Assembly (NCBI GenBank): GCA_036388295.1
Contig: DASVSC010000309.1
Span: 1 to 28,852, forward strand
Length of the DNA stretch: 28,852 nt
From: RYN-431 sp036388295
GTDB taxonomy: Bacteria > Planctomycetota > Phycisphaerae > Tepidisphaerales > Tepidisphaeraceae
Direction of reading: 5' to 3'
Positions 1 through 6,026 of this stretch are shown in pieces. Every line of letters starts with the position of its first letter. Position 1 is the first letter of the stretch. The position numbers and the translations under genes are program-made. The notes under the pieces are model-generated. The model saw nothing but the letters and a program-made list of their open reading frames with translations. It ran no database searches and was not told the DNA's origin.

Positions 1-56
1 CCGGCAGCGAAGACAAAGACACGGCACCGGCCGTGTCTTTTGCATTTCGCTGCCGG
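1..56. repeat. Nested inverted repeat, possible terminator of an upstream gene
   Basis: Two perfect 11-bp inverted repeats are nested. The outer arms are 1-11 and 46-56. The inner arms are 15-25 and 30-40, with a 4-nt loop (ACCG). The inner hairpin ends in a short T run (38-41), so it could work as a rho-independent terminator for a gene lying before the window. It sits 34 bp before the sigma-54 box at 90-104, so an activator-binding role is also possible. The outer arm starts at base 1, so the structure may extend further upstream. Confidence 0.6.
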
Positions 57-89
57 CCGCCTGCTGCCCGCCGCCTGCTCTTTTCCTCC

Positions 90-104
90 TGGCACGCCCG
101 TTGC
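90..104 (+). promoter_or_regulatory. Sigma-54 (RpoN) -24/-12 promoter of the flgJ-flgN-flgK-flgL operon
   Basis: The sequence reads TGGCACG, four bases, TTGC. The invariant GG (91-92) and GC (103-104) are separated by exactly 10 nt, as sigma-54 promoters require. Transcription would start about 12 nt downstream, near 115, just before the flgJ ATG at 121. rpoN is encoded in this same window. Sigma-54 control of rod, hook and filament genes is common in other flagellated bacteria. The short predicted leader is a mild oddity and could mean that translation begins further in, for example at 169. Confidence 0.7.
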
Positions 105-120
105 GTTATCAGACCTTCAG

Positions 121-567
121 ATGACGACTGCCCTGAAAAACCAGCCTGATTTCGCGTTTGCCAAGGGCATGGCCCATCGGCCCGCGCAGGATAAGCCGAC
201 GCTTCGCGCCGAATCGGCGCGGACGGACGTGATCGCGGCTGCGAAGCTGACGCCGCACGGCGAATTGCAGGCCCAGGCGCAGAACCTGATCGGCACCACG
301 TTCTTCGCCACCATGCTCAAGCAGATGCACGACAGCCCGTTCAAGAGCGACTTGTTCAGCGGCGGTCGCGGCGGGCAGGCGTTCAGCGGGCTGTACGACC
401 AGCACCTCGCCCAACGCATGGCCAGCCGGTCGGCCGCGAAGCTGACCCGGCCGATCGTCAAGAAATACAAACTCGCCGCCGACGCCGCTTACGAACGGCA
501 GAAGCGGGCCTCGGTCGAGAACGCCGCAAAGGAGCGCGAATATGTCCCCCACGATCGCCGAGCTTGA
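121..567 (+). CDS. flgJ: FlgJ-type rod-binding protein, N-terminal domain only
   Basis: The 148-aa product matches the rod-binding domain of FlgJ, which caps or scaffolds assembly of the flagellar rod in the periplasm. The recognisable segment is the central FFATMLKQMHDSPF followed by GGRGGQAFSGLYDQHLAQRMA, the usual signature of this domain. The muramidase domain of enterobacterial FlgJ is absent, as in many bacteria where wall cutting is done by a separate enzyme. An upstream TTG at 40 extends the frame, but it lies before the predicted sigma-54 start site, so I chose ATG 121. No clear Shine-Dalgarno precedes it. The 3' end overlaps flgN by 26 nt, indicating translational coupling and an operon. 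Confidence 0.85.
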   Translation: MTTALKNQPDFAFAKGMAHRPAQDKPTLRAESARTDVIAAAKLTPHGELQAQAQNLIGTTFFATMLKQMHDSPFKSDLFSGGRGGQAFSGLYDQHLAQRMASRSAAKLTRPIVKKYKLAADAAYERQKRASVENAAKEREYVPHDRRA

Positions 568-1033
568 AAAAGCCCTCGCCGCCCAGGTGGCCGAGCACCG
601 CATATTGCTGGCGGCGGTGAACGCGCACCTCGACGCGATGCGCACCTTCAGCCTGCCCGACATCACCGCCGCCGCCGACGCCGTCGAGGCTTCGCGTGGC
701 CGCGCCGTGCATCACGAAAAGCGCCGCCTCGCGCTGATGGCCCAGGTCGTCCGCACGCACAAGCTGCAGGCGAACGTCACGCTCGCCGAAATCGCTGTCG
801 CCGTGCCCGCGCACCGCATGAGCCTGATGCGCCTCCGTGACGAGCTGCGCGAACTCACCGCCGATATCGCCGCCCGCACCGGCGTCTCCGCCAAAGTCGC
901 GGCCGCCATGATGGGCCACCTGAACACCGTCGTTCGCCTGGTCGCCGGCGCGGTCAAGACCGCGGCCGTTTACACGAAGCAGGGTCAACGCACCGTCGCC
1001 AACCGCGTCGGCGTGATGGAGGCCGTCGGCTAA
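542..1033 (+). CDS. flgN: FlgN-like flagellar export chaperone
   Basis: This predicted all-helical 163-aa protein lies between flgJ and flgK, the usual place for FlgN, which keeps FlgK and FlgL soluble in the cytosol and delivers them to the export gate. Sequence conservation in this family is low, so the call rests mainly on position, length and helical, alanine- and leucine-rich composition (residues 1-130). A strong ribosome site, AAAGGAG at 528-534, lies 7 nt before the ATG and inside the end of flgJ. The stop codon TAA shares one base with the flgK ATG (TAATG), so expression is almost certainly coupled to flgK. Confidence 0.65.
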   Translation: MSPTIAELEKALAAQVAEHRILLAAVNAHLDAMRTFSLPDITAAADAVEASRGRAVHHEKRRLALMAQVVRTHKLQANVTLAEIAVAVPAHRMSLMRLRDELRELTADIAARTGVSAKVAAAMMGHLNTVVRLVAGAVKTAAVYTKQGQRTVANRVGVMEAVG

Positions 1034-2739
1034 TGAGCCTCAACGGCCTGCTCAACATCGGCGGTACGGCACTCGCGGTGAACACCAGCGCGATCCAGAC
1101 GACGGGCAACAACATTGCCAACGTCGGGAATGCCGACTACACGCGCCAGAGCGTCAAGCTCGGGTCGACGGTCGACACCAAGGTCGGCCCCGGACAATTC
1201 GTCGGCAACGGCGTGCGCCTCGACGGCATCGCCCGGCAGATCAACGAAGCCCTCGAGGCCCGCCTCCGCGGTGCGACCAGCGACGGCAGCAGTGCCAACG
1301 CCCGCCAGGACTGGCTCGGCCGCGTGGAATCGGTTTTCAACGAACTGTCCGATTCGGACTTGTCCACCAAGCTCAGCACGTTCTTCAAAGGCTGGTCCGA
1401 CCTGGCCAACAAGCCGCAGGACGCGGGGCTGCGTCAGGTCGTGCTGCAAAACGCCACGAGCGTGACCGAGTGGTTCCACCAGATCGACAACAGCCTCGAC
1501 GCCCTGCAGGGCGACCTGAACAACCAAGTGAAAGGCCTGAGCGAGCGGGCCGACCACATCGCCGGCGAAATCGCCAAGCTCAACGCCCGCGTCACCGCCG
1601 CCGAGGGCGGCAACCAGGGTGCCAGCGCCAACGGCCTGCGCGACCAACGCGACGCACTGATCAAAGAACTCAGCGGCTTGATGGACATCCAGACGGTGCA
1701 AACGTCCAACGGCTCGATGAATGTCTACGTCGGCTCCGAGCCGCTGGTCTTCAACGCCCAGTCCAGCGGTATCACCAGCGTTCAGAAGCAGGTCGGCGAG
1801 CACACCGTGCTGATGCCCGCGTTCAAGAAGAACAACGGCGTCCTCAAGCTGGAAAGCGGCCAACTCGGTGCACTCGGCAAAGTCGGCGAATCGATCCGCG
1901 ACGCAGCCGATCATGTCGATTCGCTCGCCAGCAGCCTGTCCTTCGAACTGAACAAAATCCACTCCTCCGGCCAAGGCCTGGCGGGCTTGCCGTCCGTCAT
2001 TGGGAGCGCCAGCGTCATCGACTCGACCAAGCCGCTGACCAGCCCCGACGCCGGCCTGGAGCAACTGCCCGCCAACGGCAGCTTCGTGGTTCACGTCAAA
2101 GACAAAGCCACCGGTCTGAGCACCAGCACGCTGGTCAAACTCGACCTCAACGGCGACGGCAGCGACACGACGTTCGACTCCCTGATCGCCCAGATCAACG
2201 CCGTCGACGGCGTCACGGCCGTCAACAACGGCGGCCGTTTACAAATGTCGGCCGACGACGCGCCGCAGTCGGAACTGACCTTCAGCCAGGACAGCAGCGG
2301 CGTCCTCGCCGCGCTCGGCATCAACACGTTCTTCAGCGGCACGGACGCCCGCTCAATCGACATCGCCGCTTCGATCAAGAAAGACATCAACCTGATCGCC
2401 GCCGCCCGCAACGGCGACAGCGGCGACAACCAGACGGCCCTGGCGATCGCGAAGCTGGAAAGCACCAGCGTCACCTCACTGCGTGGGGCGACAATGAAGG
2501 ATTCGTACGGCGAACTGATCGGCCAGCTGGCGGCCAAAACCAGCCAGGCCAGCACTGATGTGCAGTCGACGGACGCCGTCACCCAGACCCTGCAGAACCA
2601 GCGCGAAATGATCAGCGGCGTCAGCATGGACGAAGAGGCCGTCAACCTGATGCGCTACCAGCGGGCCTACCAGGGCGCGGCCCGATTGGTCACCGTTGTG
2701 GACGAACTGATGGACACGATGATGAACATGGTGCGTTAA
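1033..2739 (+). CDS. flgK: Flagellar hook-filament junction protein FlgK (HAP1)
   Basis: This 568-aa protein joins the hook to the filament. The N-terminus (NGLLNIGGTALAVNTSAI, then TTGNNIANVGNADYTRQ) is the conserved flagellar rod/hook helix with the ANxxTPGY-like element. The C-terminus has SGVSMDEEAVNLMRYQRAYQ followed by a typical end helix. These two coiled segments pair in the axial filament, and the divergent middle forms the surface domains. Length is close to that of enterobacterial FlgK (about 550 aa). The start codon overlaps the flgN stop by one base, and flgL begins 4 nt after the stop, so the gene is inside the flgJNKL operon. Confidence 0.96.
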   Translation: MSLNGLLNIGGTALAVNTSAIQTTGNNIANVGNADYTRQSVKLGSTVDTKVGPGQFVGNGVRLDGIARQINEALEARLRGATSDGSSANARQDWLGRVESVFNELSDSDLSTKLSTFFKGWSDLANKPQDAGLRQVVLQNATSVTEWFHQIDNSLDALQGDLNNQVKGLSERADHIAGEIAKLNARVTAAEGGNQGASANGLRDQRDALIKELSGLMDIQTVQTSNGSMNVYVGSEPLVFNAQSSGITSVQKQVGEHTVLMPAFKKNNGVLKLESGQLGALGKVGESIRDAADHVDSLASSLSFELNKIHSSGQGLAGLPSVIGSASVIDSTKPLTSPDAGLEQLPANGSFVVHVKDKATGLSTSTLVKLDLNGDGSDTTFDSLIAQINAVDGVTAVNNGGRLQMSADDAPQSELTFSQDSSGVLAALGINTFFSGTDARSIDIAASIKKDINLIAAARNGDSGDNQTALAIAKLESTSVTSLRGATMKDSYGELIGQLAAKTSQASTDVQSTDAVTQTLQNQREMISGVSMDEEAVNLMRYQRAYQGAARLVTVVDELMDTMMNMVR

Positions 2740-2743
2740 AACA

Positions 2744-4675
2744 ATGGCCGTCTTACCCGTCAACATCGCTCGCGTCAGCAATCAGCTTCGCACCGGCGTC
2801 GCGCTGAGCCAACTGCAGAACACGCAGGGCCGGATGCTGCGTGTGCAGAACGAGCTCGTCACGGGCCGCAAGCTCAATACGCCGAGCGACAACCCGGCCG
2901 ACGCGAACCTCGCCCAGCAGATCCGCAAAACGCTCGAACAGCGTGCCGCCTACGCCCAGAACCTCACCAGCTCCAAGAACACGCTCAGCAGCGTCGACAC
3001 CACCCTCGGCGACATCACCGGCCTGTTGCAGCAGGGACAGACCCTCGCGTCAGCCAACGTCGGCGACGACGTAACGCAAGACTCCCGCGACGCCGCGGCC
3101 GCCCAGATCGAAAGCATTTACGCGCAGCTGACCGACCTGGGCAACAAGAGCTTCGAAGGCAGCTACCTGTTCGCCGGCGGCAAGCTCGACAAACCCCCGT
3201 TCGAACAATTCGCCGGCGGCATGCGGTTCGTCGGTTCGGAAATCACGCTGAAGAACCAGGTCGATGAAGCGACCGACGCCTCCTTCCAGGTCAACGGCGC
3301 TGAAGTCTGGGGCGCGTTGTCCACCCGCATCGAAAGCGCGAATCCATTGACGCCTATTGCAGACGGTGCGACGCGCTTAGCAGACCTCGGCGGCGCACAA
3401 GGCAAAGGCGTGCAACGCGGCATGATCGCGATCGGCAACGGCACGACGACGACGAAAATCGACCTCACGAACGCCGACACGATCAGCGACGTGGTCAGCG
3501 CCATCAACAACGCCGCGCTCGGCAGCGTCACCGCAGCCCTTAACGCCACCGGCGACGGCATTACCGTCAGCGGCGGGGCGGGCGAAACCCTTAGCGTTGA
3601 CGACCTCGGCGGCGTTACCACGGCCGCTGACCTGGGCGTCAAAACCGCGTCGCCCATGGCGGCGGGCGCGCCAGTAGTCGGCACGTCGACGAACCCGAAA
3701 CTCACGCCACTCACGCCGTTGTCCTCGCTCAATGGCGGCGCGGGCATGGATACCAGCGGCCTGAAAATCACCAACGGCGGCAAGTCGGCGACAATCGATC
3801 TGTCCGCCGCCAACACCGTTCAAGACCTGATCAACGCCGTCAACGGCTCCGACACCGGCGTCCGCATGGACGTCAACGCCGACGGCACCGGCCTGCGGCT
3901 GCTGAACACCACGCAGGGCACAACTCTTAGCGTGGCCGAGAATGCCGGCACGACCGCCGCCGACCTCGGGCTGCGCAGCTTCAACCCCGATTCCAAGCTG
4001 GCGGAACTGAACAGCGGCAGTGGTGTGCGCACGATCGCCGGCGTCGACTTCAACATCACCGATTCGGCCGGCACGGCGTTCGATGTCGACCTGACCGACT
4101 CAACTCAAACTCCCCAGGACGTCATCGACGCCATCAACACCGCCGCCGGCGGCGCGGGCGCCGGCGTGACCGCCTCCTTCGCCACCGACGGCAACGGCAT
4201 CGTTTTGACCGACACCGCCGGCGGCGGCGCGACGATGAAGCTGGTGGCCGTGAACTATTCCGATGCCGCTGCCGACTTGGGTCTGAACGACCCGGCCGTC
4301 GCCGGCGTCATCACCGGCCGCGACGTAAACCCGGTCGTGGCGCAGGGCGTGTTCGCGAATGTCTCCGCCCTCAGCACCGCGCTCCGCAAGGGCGACCAGG
4401 CCGCCATCACGAAAGCGGCCGAAGCACTGCAAGGCGACTACGACCGCATCGTCCGCAACCGCGGCGAAGTCGGCGCACGGCTGCAGGCGGTCGAGAGCCG
4501 CACCGACCGAATGGACGAACAGAACGTGGCCACGAAGGCGCTGCTGTCGCAGCTGGAAGACACTGATTTCACCGAAGCGGCCACGCGGTATTCGCTGCTG
4601 CAGACCAGCCTGCAGGCCTCGATGCAGACGACGTCGACCATGCTCAGCTTGTCGCTGATGGATTTCATTCGATGA
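2744..4675 (+). CDS. flgL: Flagellar hook-filament junction protein FlgL (HAP3), enlarged by three tandem inserts
   Basis: Residues 1-200 form the flagellin-like N-terminal helix bundle (LQNTQGRMLRVQNELVTGRK, then LNTPSDNPADA). Residues 530-643 form the C-terminal helix, ending SLLQTSLQASMQTTSTMLSL. Together they identify the second junction protein between hook and filament. Enterobacterial FlgL is about 317 aa; this one is 643. The excess is three tandem modules of about 90-95 residues (about 208-300, 322-412 and 418-513), each with a beta-rich segment, a TxxDxxxAIN-like helix and a closing AADLG. They resemble the flagellin/FliD IN repeats and would project from the surface. The ATG is 4 nt after flgK. 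It is the last gene of the operon. Confidence 0.92.
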   Translation: MAVLPVNIARVSNQLRTGVALSQLQNTQGRMLRVQNELVTGRKLNTPSDNPADANLAQQIRKTLEQRAAYAQNLTSSKNTLSSVDTTLGDITGLLQQGQTLASANVGDDVTQDSRDAAAAQIESIYAQLTDLGNKSFEGSYLFAGGKLDKPPFEQFAGGMRFVGSEITLKNQVDEATDASFQVNGAEVWGALSTRIESANPLTPIADGATRLADLGGAQGKGVQRGMIAIGNGTTTTKIDLTNADTISDVVSAINNAALGSVTAALNATGDGITVSGGAGETLSVDDLGGVTTAADLGVKTASPMAAGAPVVGTSTNPKLTPLTPLSSLNGGAGMDTSGLKITNGGKSATIDLSAANTVQDLINAVNGSDTGVRMDVNADGTGLRLLNTTQGTTLSVAENAGTTAADLGLRSFNPDSKLAELNSGSGVRTIAGVDFNITDSAGTAFDVDLTDSTQTPQDVIDAINTAAGGAGAGVTASFATDGNGIVLTDTAGGGATMKLVAVNYSDAAADLGLNDPAVAGVITGRDVNPVVAQGVFANVSALSTALRKGDQAAITKAAEALQGDYDRIVRNRGEVGARLQAVESRTDRMDEQNVATKALLSQLEDTDFTEAATRYSLLQTSLQASMQTTSTMLSLSLMDFIR

Positions 4676-4694
4676 GTAAGATTTTCTGCGAATG

Positions 4695-4709
4695 TGGCAC
4701 GGCACTTGC
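4695..4709 (+). promoter_or_regulatory. Sigma-54 promoter upstream of fliW-csrA-fliC
   Basis: The box reads TGGCACG, GCAC, TTGC, with GG at 4696-4697 and GC at 4708-4709 separated by 10 nt. It matches every strongly conserved sigma-54 position, including an A after TTGC. The transcript would start near 4720 and carry a leader of roughly 345 nt before fliW. It begins just after the flgL stop at 4675, so it would separate the filament-regulation genes from the junction-protein operon. Confidence 0.72.
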
Positions 4710-4954
4710 ATTCACTATTTTCGTGGTGCAAGGCCTGCTGTTAAAGGGCCGAAACTGCGGCCGACGCGCAGGTGTTGCTGCCGAAGAGGCGCAAGACCTG
4801 CGGGTGTGAGTGGTGTGAATAAGTGGTGGACGCGGCGTGGACGCCGCGGGCCTGGCGTGGACCGGCGGAGTCCGGCACGCGACGCGGACGCGAAGGACGC
4901 GTACGCGGTTTGAAACAAAGCCGTTCGGTGATTCCGGTGGAGCCGGGAACGAAC

Positions 4955-4968
4955 GGCACGCCGGTTGC
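4955..4968 (+). promoter_or_regulatory. Second sigma-54-like promoter, nearer to fliW
   Basis: The box reads GGCACG, CCGG, TTGC with the correct GG-N10-GC spacing. It is preceded by C instead of the preferred T, and followed by G instead of A/T. The start site would fall near 4980, about 85 nt before the fliW ATG, a more usual leader length than that of the box at 4695. Either or both may be used. Confidence 0.5.
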
Positions 4969-5064
4969 GGAGTCGCGACCGGCCAAGAAGGTTGGACCCT
5001 TTGCCCGCCAGGGAACGGCGGGTGTGCTGCTGACGAAACGTCGGCATAGGAAATGGAGTTCGCA

Positions 5065-5511
5065 ATGGAGATCGTGACGAGCCGATTCGGAACGCTTGAG
5101 GTCGAGGACGAACGCATCGTGACCTTCACGAAGGGGCTGCTCGGCTTTCCCGGCCGCAGCCGCTTCGCCCTGATTCAGACGAACGAGGAGAACTACTTCT
5201 TCTGGCTGCAGAGCCTGGAAGAGCCCGGCCTCGCGTTCGTCGTGACCGACCCCAGCACGTTCTTCAAAGAGTACGAAGTCCCGCTGCGTGAAGAGACGCA
5301 GCTGGAGATCGAGCTCGAAGACGTGGCCAGCACGCAGGTCCTGGTGATCTGCAACAAGATCGGCGACTGGCTGACGGGCAACCTGCTCGGCCCGCTGGTG
5401 CTGAACGTGGCCAACCAGCTGGCGACGCAGGTCGTGCTGACGGACAAGAAGTGGACCACGCGTCAGCCCCTGCTGCGCCTCGGCCATGAGCAACTGGCTA
5501 AAGCCGGTTGA
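5065..5511 (+). CDS. fliW: Flagellar assembly factor FliW (CsrA antagonist)
   Basis: FliW is a small cytoplasmic protein that binds CsrA and blocks its translational repression; it also binds free flagellin, so it links CsrA activity to flagellin export (known from Bacillus). The 148-aa product has the family pattern: TSRFGTLEVEDERIVTFTKG, then LLGFPG, FALI, FFWLQSLEEPGLAFVV, and later LLGPLVLNVANQLATQVVL. ATG 5065 is preferred over ATG 5053 because GGAG at 5055-5058 lies 6 nt before it, and because homologues start close to the first beta strand. csrA follows 142 nt downstream on the same strand. Confidence 0.96.
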   Translation: MEIVTSRFGTLEVEDERIVTFTKGLLGFPGRSRFALIQTNEENYFFWLQSLEEPGLAFVVTDPSTFFKEYEVPLREETQLEIELEDVASTQVLVICNKIGDWLTGNLLGPLVLNVANQLATQVVLTDKKWTTRQPLLRLGHEQLAKAG

Positions 5512-5565
5512 GCCGGAACCGGTTGTCCGGAGCGTCGAGTCTGTTCAATGACATTGGCCGTTCGA

Positions 5566-5585
5566 GGGCGAAACGGATTTCGCCC
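5566..5585 (+). promoter_or_regulatory. Predicted CsrA-binding hairpin in the csrA leader
   Basis: The arms GGGCGAA (5566-5572) and TTCGCCC (5579-5585) enclose the hexaloop ACGGAT. An ANGGA motif in a short loop is the classical CsrA target. A and T at the loop ends could also pair, leaving a CGGA tetraloop. The hairpin lies 68 nt before the csrA ATG. The csrA ribosome site (GGAAGGAG, 5640-5647) holds further GGA triplets. Autorepression by CsrA is known in Escherichia coli; here it is inferred. Confidence 0.5.
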
Positions 5586-5653
5586 GCGCTGCCTGCCAGC
5601 GCACCGGCCCGCGGGGTACTTGCCGTACGCCCCGCATTTGGAAGGAGCCAGCT

Positions 5654-5917
5654 ATGCTAGTTCTGTCCCGTCAGCGTGACGAGACGATCATGATCGGTGA
5701 CGACATCGAAGTCACCGTCGTGGACATCCGCGGCGACAAAGTCCGACTGGGCATCAGTGCCCCCAAGGAAATCGCCGTGCATCGTAAAGAAGTATACGAG
5801 GCCATTAAGCGTGAGAACCGTGCCGCCGCCCAGGTGAAGCCGGAAGACATCACCGGCCTGGGCAATGTGAACCCCAACAGTGTCGGGCCGAAGCCCGGCG
5901 AACAAAAGAAGCCGTAA
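5654..5917 (+). CDS. csrA: Carbon storage regulator CsrA, RNA-binding translational repressor
   Basis: CsrA is a homodimeric protein that binds GGA-containing hairpins in mRNA leaders and blocks ribosome access. The first 60 residues are textbook: MLVLSRQRDETIMIGDDIEV, then GDKVRLGISAPKEIAVHRKE. They include the N-terminal strand and the VHRxEVY element that form the RNA-binding edge. A 25-residue, charged and disordered tail (QVKPEDITGLGN onward, rich in K, P and G) extends it to 87 aa. A strong ribosome site (GGAAGGAG, 5640-5647) lies 6 nt before ATG. It sits between its antagonist gene fliW and its likely main target, flagellin. Confidence 0.98.
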   Translation: MLVLSRQRDETIMIGDDIEVTVVDIRGDKVRLGISAPKEIAVHRKEVYEAIKRENRAAAQVKPEDITGLGNVNPNSVGPKPGEQKKP

Positions 5918-5926
5918 CCCCTAACC

Positions 5927-5976
5927 GCGGCTTTCGGGAGCCGCACCAATCGGGCGACAGACGTGAGTCGTCGCCC
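5927..5976 (+). promoter_or_regulatory. Two strong hairpins at the start of the flagellin leader
   Basis: Hairpin A has arms GCGGCT (5927-5932) and AGCCGC (5939-5944). Hairpin B has arms 5952-5958 and 5970-5976, continued after a single bulged A by GAC/GTC (5960-5962 and 5967-5969) around a GTGA loop. Neither is followed by a T run. They may stabilise or process the csrA-fliC transcript, or attenuate read-through. They do not overlap the two GGA hairpins downstream. Confidence 0.45.
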
Positions 5977-5977
5977 C

Positions 5978-5996
5978 GTGGGCAAAGGACGCCCGC
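5978..5996 (+). promoter_or_regulatory. Predicted upstream CsrA site (BS1-like) in the flagellin leader
   Basis: The arms GTGGGC (5978-5983) and GCCCGC (5991-5996), with one G-T wobble, enclose the loop AAAGGAC, which holds an ANGGA core. Its GGA (5987-5989) is 27 nt before the GGA of the second site. This allows one CsrA dimer to bridge both, as at the two sites in the Bacillus hag leader. Confidence 0.45.
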
Positions 5997-6005
5997 GTAA
6001 CCCTG

Positions 6006-6023
6006 TCAATCACGGAGGATTGA
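6006..6023 (+). promoter_or_regulatory. Predicted CsrA site sequestering the flagellin ribosome-binding site
   Basis: The arms TCAATC (6006-6011) and GATTGA (6018-6023) are perfect complements around the hexaloop ACGGAG. The Shine-Dalgarno GGAGG (6014-6018) lies in the loop and the first stem base, 8 nt before the flagellin ATG. CsrA bound here would block ribosome loading directly. The loop is nearly identical to the ACGGAT loop before csrA. Confidence 0.6.
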
Positions 6024-6026
6024 TCC

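Larger units (their letters stand above)
4676..5064. other. 389-bp regulatory gap between flgL and fliW
   Basis: No convincing gene is seen here. Short frames exist but lack family motifs and a ribosome site. The gap holds two sigma-54 boxes (4695-4709 and 4955-4968) and a hairpin with 8-bp arms (4831-4838 and 4841-4848) that has no T run. The stretch 4830-4915 is rich in repeated GGACGCG-like units. Confidence 0.6.

Noticed and set aside
40..120. N-terminal extension of flgJ from TTG 40
   Set aside because: It would start before the predicted sigma-54 transcript start, and the added residues are low-complexity without a ribosome site.
4742..4767. Sigma-28-like box TAAAG...GCCGA
   Set aside because: The spacing is one base short of the consensus and only five of eight bases match in each half. 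The overlapping sigma-54 evidence is much stronger.
4692..4913. 73-aa frame in the flgL-fliW gap
   Set aside because: It has no conserved motif or ribosome site, and its start codon overlaps the sigma-54 box.
5610..5623. Possible sigma-54 box before csrA ending in TTGC
   Set aside because: The position ten bases before GC reads CG, not GG, so the -24 element is absent.
5933..5942. GGA at 5937-5939 in leader hairpin A as a third CsrA site
   Set aside because: The A is the first stem base, so GGA is not free in the loop, and the preceding bases do not fit ANGGA.
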